A DNA stretch of 11,690 nt from assembly GCA_938074585.1 (NCBI GenBank), contig CALJEW010000103.1, positions 1 to 11,690 on the forward strand, read 5' to 3'. The notes under the pieces are model-generated. The model made no database searches. It was not told the origin of the DNA and worked only from the letters and a program-made list of their open reading frames with translations. Source of the stretch: an uncultured Rhodospirillales bacterium (GTDB lineage: Bacteria; Pseudomonadota; Alphaproteobacteria; Rhodospirillales; Casp-alpha2). Of the stretch, positions 1-6,705 are shown in pieces (positions within the stretch are counted from its first letter, which is position 1; every line of letters starts with the position of its first letter). The translations under genes were made by a program, and so were the position numbers.

Positions 1-1
1 G

Positions 2-154
2 TCTAAGATGGGTAATTTTGGCGCGACAAATACTGATTTCGCATCTTTTAGCGGTCATAACCCAGCTTCACCAGTGCTTGGGATCTACGTTGTTCCTGAT
101 AAAGAAATCGCTCGTAATACAGCCACTAGACGCTGGGGGAGATCTAAGGACTAA
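2..154 (+). CDS. C-terminal end of an unidentified protein (partial, runs off the left edge)
   Basis: An open frame runs from the first bases of the window to TAA at 152-154, giving about 50 residues that end in TRRWGRSKD. The composition looks like real protein (GNFGATNTDFASFSGHNP, then a hydrophobic VLGIYVV stretch and a basic tail). No start with a good ribosome site is visible, although an ATG at 8-10 exists. I do not recognise the family. Because the neighbouring genes are phage-like, a phage structural protein is possible, but nothing here proves it. A longer overlapping frame at 18-236 has poor composition and looks like a shadow. Confidence 0.4.
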   Translation, partial: SKMGNFGATNTDFASFSGHNPASPVLGIYVVPDKEIARNTATRRWGRSKD

Positions 155-306
155 AAAGTATTTTAAAAATGTAATTAACCAGAAAAAGTGGCAACCCCTA
201 TTGGATCTCCTATATTCAATCAAATCAATGGCTTAGATGTATTTGTGTAACTTTGTATTACCGAACAAGCCAGTGCGGACCCACGAGATTTACACAAACT
301 ATTTAC

Positions 307-384
307 CTATTTCGTAGTTCTTATCGGAAGGCTTCTCTCGACTAATTTCAATATTTCTTGAAGTTCTTCATCACACATTCTCAT
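307..384 (-). CDS. 25-codon small ORF coupled to the upstream membrane-protein gene
   Basis: ATG at 382-384 overlaps the TGA stop (381-383) of the preceding gene in an ATGA arrangement. A near-consensus Shine-Dalgarno GGAGGAG (minus strand of 392-398) lies 7 nt upstream of the ATG. The peptide is MRMCDEELQEILKLVERSLP plus a short basic end, stopping at TAG (307-309). It is a charged, probably helical peptide with no membrane segment. The strong ribosome site and the overlap argue that it is translated. The function is unknown; it could be a complete micro-protein or the start of a gene cut short by decay. Confidence 0.5.
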   Translation of the reverse strand: MRMCDEELQEILKLVERSLPIRTTK

Positions 385-743
385 TCGTGTTCTCCTCCGG
401 GGTCATTCTCAGGTAAGATAATCTTATCCCCATTAATCCACATAAAATTTCTACTACGACCAGGACTGTGGTAACCTGTACGGTATTTAAAAGCACTTGG
501 ATTGCGTGCTGCTATTTCAAATGTAATTACTGTAACAGCAATAGCAGCTAATAATAATATATGAGCTAATAAACTGATTTGGAAGAACCACCAGCTGTTA
601 ACTAATACACTGAAAGCTACACACCACATGCATGCTAGTAATTGTAACACTAGATGCCTAACATTGTTATCTTGGATATGCCTAAGTGGATTAACATCAG
701 CATTCATAATACAATTCCAGCTTGTATAGATGTATTCTCTCAT
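381..743 (-). CDS. Small two-helix membrane protein, phage-like, unknown function
   Basis: The reading frame gives up to 120 residues. An alternative and perhaps better start is the ATG at 705-707 (MNADVNPLRHI), preceded by a weak GGA; the first 12 residues of the longer form look less protein-like. Two hydrophobic segments lie at roughly residues 31-50 and 57-77, separated by a short loop with SWWFFQ. The soluble C-terminal end contains GYHSPGRSRN and finishes in DPGGEHE. From memory, this layout resembles small membrane proteins found near holin-like genes in phages and gene-transfer-agent-like clusters of marine alphaproteobacteria, but I could not check that. It lies just downstream of the holin-like remnant and overlaps the 25-codon ORF, so the three look like one small minus-strand operon. 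No enzymatic motif is seen. Confidence 0.6.
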   Translation of the reverse strand: MREYIYTSWNCIMNADVNPLRHIQDNNVRHLVLQLLACMWCVAFSVLVNSWWFFQISLLAHILLLAAIAVTVITFEIAARNPSAFKYRTGYHSPGRSRNFMWINGDKIILPENDPGGEHE

Positions 744-776
744 CTTAATTTTACATCAACTAATTGCATTACTTCC

Positions 777-1076
777 TCATTTCTCAGGTCTCATATCCCG
801 ATCACATAATCATAATAACACCGTCGTTGATGCCATGTAAATAACTGACTGAATGATCGTTTCTTGTTGTCCAAGGTCTTCAGTAGTGGAGAAGATATAC
901 CAGACGAAAACTACGACAAGAAACGTAAGTACGGGTCTGATTAACCTTAATATAGCTGCAACCCAATGGTAAGAAAATTCGACATCTTGGAATAGTCCAC
1001 TGGCAGCGATCTTCTCCCTCCTCACCTGTTCCTCTTCAGCGATAGCACGTTCAATTTCAAGCTTACAGGATCGTAA
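777..1076 (-). pseudogene. Holin-like (3TM, gene-transfer-release type) gene, 5'-truncated and interrupted by TGA
   Basis: The frame is open from 1076 down to a TGA at 810-812, then continues in the same frame with LCDRDMRPEK to a second TGA at 777-779. Upstream of the GTG at 1023-1025 the frame already encodes plausible protein (LEIERAIAEEEQ), so that GTG is probably not the true start. The order charged E/R/A-rich helix, then IRPVLTFLVVVFVWYIFS, then a last hydrophobic stretch followed by a W-rich/CDR turn is the layout of the 3TM holin family that acts in gene-transfer release. In that family a tryptophan is common where the TGA sits (TGG to TGA is one base). The frame runs back to a stop at 1077-1079 without a convincing start, so both ends are damaged. 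Family membership is from memory of the pattern; decay is inferred. Confidence 0.5.
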
Positions 1077-1113
1077 TTATGATTTAAGGCGTGTCATTTC
1101 AATCACCCTTCTA

Positions 1114-1683
1114 GTGTGGATGAATAAGTCTGACGGATTTCCAAGTGATTTAGACAGTGAAATCAGTAAGATTTATAAGGCAGCCGTGTGGCGGTTTCTT
1201 GATCAAACGATCATGCGGCCAAATAAATCTGTAAAGCCTAAGTGGGCAAACTCTAATCTTGATCAAGTTTATCATCACCAAGCATTCACATTTACCTTCT
1301 ATCACAATGTGATGAAACGGTCTGGACGGTTAGCCAAACGTACATTCTCAGAGAAAGATTTATCCATGCAAGATAGAGCAAGGCTATTGGCTCCGGCTAT
1401 GATGCTGAGCGTCTTGTTCGCTTTCCAATCAGCTATCAGCGAAATACGCGATGAATTGACGGTGGAGAAGGAACGTAGAGTTAAAGAAACAGGTCTATCT
1501 AAGTTTATAAAATGGATGTTTTGTTCTGATATGTTTGGTGCAGCTGATCCATTACAGCGGAAAGCATGGCAAAAATTTTTGGGACGCTTGGATAAGCAAA
1601 CGGCGCAAGGAAGCAAAAACCAAGCTTCGAGTAACAACGCTATGACCACTCCTAAAACAATGAATAAGCGAGTTCTGAAATAG
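1114..1683 (+). pseudogene. C-terminal fragment of a phage internal virion-type large protein
   Basis: An open frame of 189 residues starts from a GTG without a clear ribosome site; the frame remains open further upstream but turns low-complexity and unconvincing there. The centre carries the pattern FLDQTIMRPN, then KPKWANSNLDQVYHHQAF, then a YHNVMKR segment, followed by a hydrophobic stretch LLAPAMMLSVLFAFQSAIS. I know this arrangement from the C-terminal ends of very large phage proteins ejected with DNA (internal virion or polyvalent proteins of podoviruses), which are normally several times longer, so this is a remnant. The tail after residue 150 is basic and Gln/Asn/Thr-rich. It lies head-to-head with the holin remnant, implying a rearrangement near 1077-1114. 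The long minus-strand frame at 1302-1826 is rejected as its shadow. Confidence 0.5.
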
Positions 1684-1860
1684 ACGGCAGTTTTTTTACA
1701 AAAAAAACGGACATCAAATTTCCGCTTAGGTCTCCGAAAGCAGACATTAAACGCGGGTGCAGATAGAGTCTGTTTAGTACCAAAAGTAAACAACACATAG
1801 TGTTCATCCACTAGTGTTCTGGTCACCTAAGAAGTGACATTTAATGTAATGATCTAGCTT

Positions 1861-2709
1861 TTATTTTGCCTTAGACATACGGTCCCTTGCCCAAGCTGAA
1901 ATAAATTCAGAAATGACGACCAATATGACAATGGAGACAAGGATTGCTGCCGTGCGTTGTGTTTCAATCTGCATGACGTTGCGTTTCAAATACCAACCCA
2001 TACCACCAGCGCCCACAAAACCGACGACAGTTGCTGCCCTGAAGGCAACATCCCATGTGTAAATAGCGATCCCCGTAAAGGCAACCCGCACTTGCGGGAA
2101 TACGCCGTAGACAAAGATTTGCAAATGATTGCCGCCCATCGCCCGAATGGCTTCTACTTCACCCATATCGATCGATTCAATTTCTTCTGCGATTAGTTTT
2201 CCAGCAAATCCGATTGAAAACATTGTCAGGGCCAGAACGCCCGGCAGCAGACCGAAACCAAGGATCGTTACAAATAAAATTGCCCATATCATTTCATGAA
2301 CAGAACGGCATCCCATTGTGAATATGCGGGCAATTGGATAAATATATGTTTTGGACGGGCTTACATTGTATGCTGCAAACCAGCCCAGAATGATCGAAAT
2401 CATTAAGCCAAACAAAGCTCCCAGATAGGCCATTTGAACGGTTTCAATGATCGCATTTAGATATCCTTTATCCGCAATATATTCCATATCCGGCGGGTAA
2501 TATCGGTTTGCAAGGACATCGCCCAATCGACCAAACATCCCCAAAATGCGATCCAATGGGATATTCAGATAATGAACGGAATAAGAGAAAAACAACAAAA
2601 CACTTAAAAGTATACCGTAGTTGATGAGCGTTTGGGGATATTTAAACCGACTCCATTGCCGATGCACATCATCGCCAACCAGAACTGTGTTTTGAGGTTT
2701 ATCAGACAT
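1861..2709 (-). CDS. phnE: Phosphonate ABC transporter permease, second PhnE
   Basis: A 282-residue inner-membrane permease, last gene of the operon. A cytoplasmic N-terminus is followed by a first membrane segment near residues 30-48, others near 90-114 and 139-165, and a last one near 253-272. The EAA loop that docks on the ATPase is at about 186-207 (EAIRAMGGNHLQIF then GVFPQV), the standard PhnE form. The GFVGAGGMGWYL motif at about 230-241 is also typical. Length matches the family. The start has a GGAAAG site about 9 nt upstream. It lies 33 bp downstream of the other phnE, so co-transcription is likely. It should pair with that protein as a heterodimeric channel for PhnC and PhnD. Substrate range cannot be read from the sequence. 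Confidence 0.93.
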   Translation of the reverse strand: MSDKPQNTVLVGDDVHRQWSRFKYPQTLINYGILLSVLLFFSYSVHYLNIPLDRILGMFGRLGDVLANRYYPPDMEYIADKGYLNAIIETVQMAYLGALFGLMISIILGWFAAYNVSPSKTYIYPIARIFTMGCRSVHEMIWAILFVTILGFGLLPGVLALTMFSIGFAGKLIAEEIESIDMGEVEAIRAMGGNHLQIFVYGVFPQVRVAFTGIAIYTWDVAFRAATVVGFVGAGGMGWYLKRNVMQIETQRTAAILVSIVILVVISEFISAWARDRMSKAK

Positions 2710-2742
2710 CCGTTTTGGCTTTCCATAAAATTGTCATGACGT

Positions 2743-3561
2743 TCAAATCATTGCTTTTCGAGAATAGTGTGAAACGACTTCCCCGATCAAAATCAACCCG
2801 AAGATTGCAAGAATTACTGTTGTCACGCCTGGATAATTAAAAGTATTCATTTGGCGAAAAAATACCAATCCAAGGCCTCCGGCGCCAACCAACCCCAAAA
2901 TGGCAGAGCGGCGGATATTGATTTCCCACTCAAAGATCACGATGCCTAATATGACCGGCAATACCTGTGGAAGAATGCCATAAATCATGACTTGTAAATT
3001 GCTACCGCCCATCGCCCGGATGGCTTCAACTGGTTTAGTATCAATGTTTTCAATGGCTTCGGCCGACATCTTTGCAATAAAACCAAGCGAGCGTGCCGCA
3101 ATCGCCAAAATGCCTGCAAAAGCACCAAGACCAACTGCGGAGACAAAAATGAGAGCCCAAACGATTTCGTGTATAGAACGGCTTAACGTCATGGCGATAC
3201 GCGCAACTGGGTAGGTCACCGGTTTATAAGGGGTTACATTTAAAGCCCCAAACCAGATCGCGGGGATGCAAATCACCAAACCCAGAAGCGTCCCAATACA
3301 AGCGATCATAAATGTTTCGATTGTTGGACCCAAAAGGCTGGGGATGAGTTTAAAATCAATGCCGATAAAATGTGAAACTGATTTGCCAATTTCGGCTAAT
3401 GAACCAATTCGATCCCAATCCGTATCCTCAATTATGGTCGCTTGAATGCTCCATAATACCAATGTGGCAAGGACTAGATAAAACCCGAACTGAAGACGAT
3501 GCTTTTTTCGGCGTAACCGGACAACATCATCAACGGTCATCGGTGCGGTTGAGGTTCCCAT
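2743..3561 (-). CDS. phnE: Phosphonate ABC transporter permease, first PhnE
   Basis: A 272-residue inner-membrane permease. It has a basic N-terminus (RLRRKKHR, positive-inside), a first membrane segment at about 25-44, later ones at about 82-106, 131-157 and 247-264, and an EAA loop at about 179-200 (EAIRAMGGSNLQVM, then GILPQV). The GLVGAGGLG motif at about 223-231 matches the PhnE family. The ATG is only 2 bp after the phnC stop, so translation is probably coupled to phnC; a weak GGAAG lies within the end of phnC. It shares the EAA core and overall plan with the second permease but differs at the termini, so the two are old paralogues and not a recent duplication. Two PhnE proteins per importer is common in phosphonate systems. 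Confidence 0.93.
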   Translation of the reverse strand: MGTSTAPMTVDDVVRLRRKKHRLQFGFYLVLATLVLWSIQATIIEDTDWDRIGSLAEIGKSVSHFIGIDFKLIPSLLGPTIETFMIACIGTLLGLVICIPAIWFGALNVTPYKPVTYPVARIAMTLSRSIHEIVWALIFVSAVGLGAFAGILAIAARSLGFIAKMSAEAIENIDTKPVEAIRAMGGSNLQVMIYGILPQVLPVILGIVIFEWEINIRRSAILGLVGAGGLGLVFFRQMNTFNYPGVTTVILAIFGLILIGEVVSHYSRKAMI

Positions 3562-3563
3562 AA

Positions 3564-4316
3564 TTATAGGACTTCCATGGCATATATTTCGTCAAGTTGA
3601 TCTTGCCCCAAGTTTTCAGTCGGCCCGTCAAACATCTTATTGCCGTCTTGAAGTCCGATGATTTTATTGCAAAATTCCTTGGCAAGTTGGACGTCGTGAA
3701 TGTTGCATAAGACTGGAACCTTAAGTTCTGTCGCGATAGTTCTGATCAAGGTCATGACTTCGCGTGAAATCTTGGGGTCAAGTGCGGACGTCGGCTCATC
3801 AAGCAGCAATAAGTTTGGTTCCTGCATCAATGCGCGGGCGATGCCTACCCGTTGACGCTGTCCACCGGACAATTCATCTGCGCGTTTATCAACGTGATCT
3901 TGCAGCCCAACCCGCTCAAGCAGTTCGAGCGCACGCTGAATATCGCGATTTGTGAAGTTTCTGAAAATGCTTCGGATTGCGCCCACATAACCCAGTCGGC
4001 CCGACAGAACGTTGTCCATAACGGACATTCTATTGATGAGATTGAATTCTTGGAAGATCATTCCGATATGGCGGCGCATCAGTCGCAATTCTTTGGTGTT
4101 GAGGCCCAGCATGTCGGTGCCGTGTAGCTGGATAGTTCCCGACGTTGGCTCGATCAAGCGGTTTATACAACGAATTAAAGTTGATTTTCCAGCTCCGCTG
4201 GGTCCAATGATGGCAAAAAAGTCATCTTCTTCGACTTCAAAGCTTATTCCCTTAAGGATTTCAGGTCCACGAGAACTGTATCTTGCTCTAAGATCAATGA
4301 CTTCAAGAATAGCCAT
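3564..4316 (-). CDS. phnC: Phosphonate ABC transporter ATP-binding protein PhnC
   Basis: The cytoplasmic ATPase that powers the importer. I place the start at the ATG 4314-4316 (MAILEVIDL) because it has a GAAAGAAG ribosome site and gives the usual length of about 250 residues; the frame is open to 4394, but the extra 26 residues are basic and unlike the family. Motifs in order: Walker A GPSGAGKST at 38-46, Q-loop Q89 in FQEFNLI, signature LSGGQ at 149-153 followed by RQRVGIARAL, Walker B LLLLDEP ending at E174 with D-loop SALD, and switch histidine H207. All catalytic residues are present, so the protein should be active. It ends 2 bp before phnE. A 116-bp gap separates it from phnD. Confidence 0.95.
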   Translation of the reverse strand: MAILEVIDLRARYSSRGPEILKGISFEVEEDDFFAIIGPSGAGKSTLIRCINRLIEPTSGTIQLHGTDMLGLNTKELRLMRRHIGMIFQEFNLINRMSVMDNVLSGRLGYVGAIRSIFRNFTNRDIQRALELLERVGLQDHVDKRADELSGGQRQRVGIARALMQEPNLLLLDEPTSALDPKISREVMTLIRTIATELKVPVLCNIHDVQLAKEFCNKIIGLQDGNKMFDGPTENLGQDQLDEIYAMEVL

Positions 4317-4432
4317 GCTTTGCTTCTTTCTATAATTTTGAATTGAACGTTTATGTCTATAGATTCTATTCCGTGCGAGCCGCGCCGCAGCCAAACTAAA
4401 TAGCTACGACGCAGCAGCACAGTGAGTGATTA

Positions 4433-5368
4433 TCAGTTAGATTTCTTCTTTTTACGTGCGTCTTTTGCCTTTTTCAGATCGCGAATAACATCATAGTCGG
4501 AGGATGACATTGCGACAAACGTGTTTGATTTAACGTTTTTAAGGAAAGCTTTTGCATTCGGATCTTCTTTCAAACCAAGAAATGTTTCGCGTATTTTTGC
4601 TTTAATATCATCACAAAGCGGACTGCGATAAACAAACGGGTCTTGAGGAATGGCAGGTGAAGACCAGATAATATTAAAGTCTTCAAGCTTCACTTCACCT
4701 TTTGCGACCACATTATCAAACCGGTGTGATGCTACAAACGCCGCGTCTACTTTCCCTTGATGGACGGCAACAGTTGAAAGTTCGTGCGAGCCTGTATAAA
4801 CGGATTTTTTGAAATACTTATCAATATCCATGCCAATAACTTGCGAGAAGACAACCCGCGGAACCAGATTTCCAGATGTGCTGCCAGGATCAGTCAATCC
4901 AACTAATCTGCCTTTCAGGTCTTCAATTGTTTTGAGACCGGAACCCTTTTTTGACACCAACACGCCTTTGTAACCCGGGCCTTCTTCCTGAAGATAGCCA
5001 GGCTTTTTTGCATAGGTTGCAAAGACTTCAACATCTTTATCCTTGCTGTTGGCAATGACGTAAGAATACGGCCCTAGAACAGCAACATCGACAAATTTAC
5101 TTAACATACCTTCAACAACGGATGCATAGGATGTTGGCATAAAAAATTCAATTTTTTTGCCGGTTAATTTTGCCATCCGGTCGGTTACTGGCTTGTAAAG
5201 TTGAAGCTCTGCAACTGATTCTTCTGTCGGGATCATGGCAAAGGTCAAACTGTCCGGGTTTTCACATGTCGCTGCCAATGCACCAGAACTTGACGCAAGA
5301 CCAAGGGACATCGTTACTGCTACTGCTGTTGCCCCGGCGACAATTTTTTTGATTAGTTTTACTTCCAT
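4433..5368 (-). CDS. phnD: Phosphonate ABC transporter periplasmic binding protein PhnD
   Basis: A 311-residue periplasmic solute-binding protein that should capture the phosphonate and deliver it to the PhnE pair. A Sec signal peptide covers residues 1-32 (basic KLIKK, hydrophobic core, cleavage after SSGALA). The family ligand loop DPGSTSGNLVP is at 160-170, and TGSHELSTVAVHQGKVDAA, with the conserved SH and GKVDA, is at 192-210. SYASVVEGM near 80-88 and LGPYSYV near 98-104 are also typical. Two cysteines (residue 35 and one in SPLCDD) could form a disulphide; this is inference. The C-terminus is unusually basic (KKAKDARKKKKSN). The start has a strong AGGAG site. It lies 108 bp downstream of the dehydrogenase gene, enough room for its own promoter, though I see no clear Pho box. 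Confidence 0.95.
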   Translation of the reverse strand: MEVKLIKKIVAGATAVAVTMSLGLASSSGALAATCENPDSLTFAMIPTEESVAELQLYKPVTDRMAKLTGKKIEFFMPTSYASVVEGMLSKFVDVAVLGPYSYVIANSKDKDVEVFATYAKKPGYLQEEGPGYKGVLVSKKGSGLKTIEDLKGRLVGLTDPGSTSGNLVPRVVFSQVIGMDIDKYFKKSVYTGSHELSTVAVHQGKVDAAFVASHRFDNVVAKGEVKLEDFNIIWSSPAIPQDPFVYRSPLCDDIKAKIRETFLGLKEDPNAKAFLKNVKSNTFVAMSSSDYDVIRDLKKAKDARKKKKSN

Positions 5369-5476
5369 TTCTCATCTCCTGTTTTAACTGTTAATATTAA
5401 GGATCGCTCTTAATTTGGCGATTTAGGTTGATAAAACTGTCTTTATTTTATGATTTCTAATTTTCTAATAAGTCGT

Positions 5477-6577
5477 TTAGATGGCAAAATTCTTAAACAC
5501 GCTCTCGTGTGTTCCGATAAAATTTTTTCCACGCTCTCCAGCAAGGGCATCTGACAACAAGTTTTTCCATTCCCCTTTTTGGACGCCGTAGCTTGATGCT
5601 TGCGTTGATACGCCAAGGTCGTTGAGGAGGCGCTCTAAACGAGTTACAGCTGCACTTAGGTCATCTCCAAAAATACGCCGTAAATTTTCGTCACACCCTG
5701 CGTCTTGACCGTTTACGCTTGCTAAAACCATGGGCAGGCTAAAGGAGCATGCAAGGCCGTGAGGAACGTTGTATTTAAGAGTAATCGGATAGGATACCGA
5801 ATGGGCCAAGGCTGTTTTAGTATTGGAAAATGCAAGGCCTGCAAAAAGGCAGGCGCGTGCAACTCGCGTTCGAAGTTCAAGATTTTGAAGATCATCGACA
5901 AGCTTCGGCAAAGCAGACATCATTTCTGTTGCTGCAAAAACAGCATGATTTGCTGAAACTGGATTACTGTTTCTATTCCAAATACTTTCAAGCGCGTGAG
6001 ATAAGGCATCAAGACCAGTACTCACTGTTAAATCTTTTGGCAATCCAAGCATAAGTTCAGGATCAACAACTGCATGGGTTGGGTACAGTGACTTCCGAGC
6101 CAGAGAATATTTCTTCTGGCCGTTCGTATCCCAAACTGTTGCCCAGTGAGTGACTTCGCTGCCGGTACCGGCTGTTGTTGGTATTGCAATGATTGGATGA
6201 TTTCCGAGTTGGCTTTCGCCCTTTCCTGTTTCCAGAAAATGTTGAACCGGGGTAAACCCATTGTTGCTGGACGCTAGAACTTTTGCAGCGTCGATAACTG
6301 AGCCACCGCCAAGAGCTACAATCACGCAATCAGAAGACGCTTTTTTCGAAAACTGCTGGCAGGATTTTGTAAGCGTTATGAAATCAGGGTTTGGCGTAAT
6401 ATTATTGACTATTAGCTGTGGGGCACTGGCTTTGTGTGTAACGCGTAAACCCAGTTCCTCAAAATACGGCTCGCCATACGTCACCAGGCAATAAGGACGT
6501 CCATCAATGATCTCGTTGACCATATCAAAGGTGCCTTGGCCAAATCGGATTTCGACCGGATTATCATACTTCCACAC
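5477..6577 (-). CDS. Phosphonate-associated iron-containing alcohol dehydrogenase
   Basis: A group III metal-dependent alcohol dehydrogenase of about 366 residues. I choose the GTG at 6575-6577 as start because GGAGAG lies 4-5 nt upstream and the protein then begins VWKYDNPVEIRFGQG, the usual family opening; the frame stays open to 6706 but would run into the divergent regulator gene. The NAD(P)-binding loop GGGSVIDAAK is at 90-99 and TTAGTGSEVT at 134-143. All four metal ligands are visible: D190 and H194 in DALSH, H259 in LAHS, H273 in PHGLA. The sequence style matches the phosphonate-metabolism Fe-ADH group (TIGR03405-like; related to phosphonoacetaldehyde reductases). A likely reaction is interconversion of a hydroxyalkyl-phosphonate and its aldehyde, for example 2-hydroxyethylphosphonate and phosphonoacetaldehyde. 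That is inference from family and operon position upstream of phnD. Confidence 0.88.
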   Translation of the reverse strand: MWKYDNPVEIRFGQGTFDMVNEIIDGRPYCLVTYGEPYFEELGLRVTHKASAPQLIVNNITPNPDFITLTKSCQQFSKKASSDCVIVALGGGSVIDAAKVLASSNNGFTPVQHFLETGKGESQLGNHPIIAIPTTAGTGSEVTHWATVWDTNGQKKYSLARKSLYPTHAVVDPELMLGLPKDLTVSTGLDALSHALESIWNRNSNPVSANHAVFAATEMMSALPKLVDDLQNLELRTRVARACLFAGLAFSNTKTALAHSVSYPITLKYNVPHGLACSFSLPMVLASVNGQDAGCDENLRRIFGDDLSAAVTRLERLLNDLGVSTQASSYGVQKGEWKNLLSDALAGERGKNFIGTHESVFKNFAI

Positions 6578-6705
6578 AAGTCTCTCCAAACAATTCTGAC
6601 GTCTCTTTATTACTAGACGAAACTCTTTTCTATTTGACGAAATGTTTCCACACTTACTATCATCTGACAAATGCATATAAACGATCACTTCTATTGGAAA
6701 AATCA
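6578..6705. promoter_or_regulatory. Divergent control region with candidate LysR binding sites
   Basis: This 128-bp AT-rich region separates the dehydrogenase (leftward) from lysR (rightward). It holds a direct repeat GACGAAA at 6616-6622 and 6636-6642, exactly 20 bp (about two helical turns) apart, on the same face of DNA. The second copy is part of a dyad TTTC-N8-GAAA (6627-6642) that contains a T-N11-A arrangement, the known LysR-type consensus. LysR regulators usually bind such sites between divergent genes. Promoter boxes are not clear by eye. Confidence 0.4.

Noticed and set aside
18..236. Plus-strand frame of 72 codons at the left edge
   Set aside because: It overlaps the more protein-like frame ending at 154 and has no ribosome site or motif.
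1302..1826. Long minus-strand frame of 174 codons
   Set aside because: It lies opposite the virion-protein fragment, has no family features and poor composition, and has no ribosome site; it is a shadow.
1822..1838. Possible terminator after the last phnE (GTCAC/GTGAC stem)
   Set aside because: Only a 5-bp stem with no T run on the minus strand; too weak to call.
5369..5476. Pho box upstream of phnD
   Set aside because: A single CTGTC-like half site is visible; no second half at the required spacing.
6028..6329. Minus-strand frames of 77 and 88 codons inside the dehydrogenase
   Set aside because: Both are out-of-frame readings of a gene with all catalytic residues intact.
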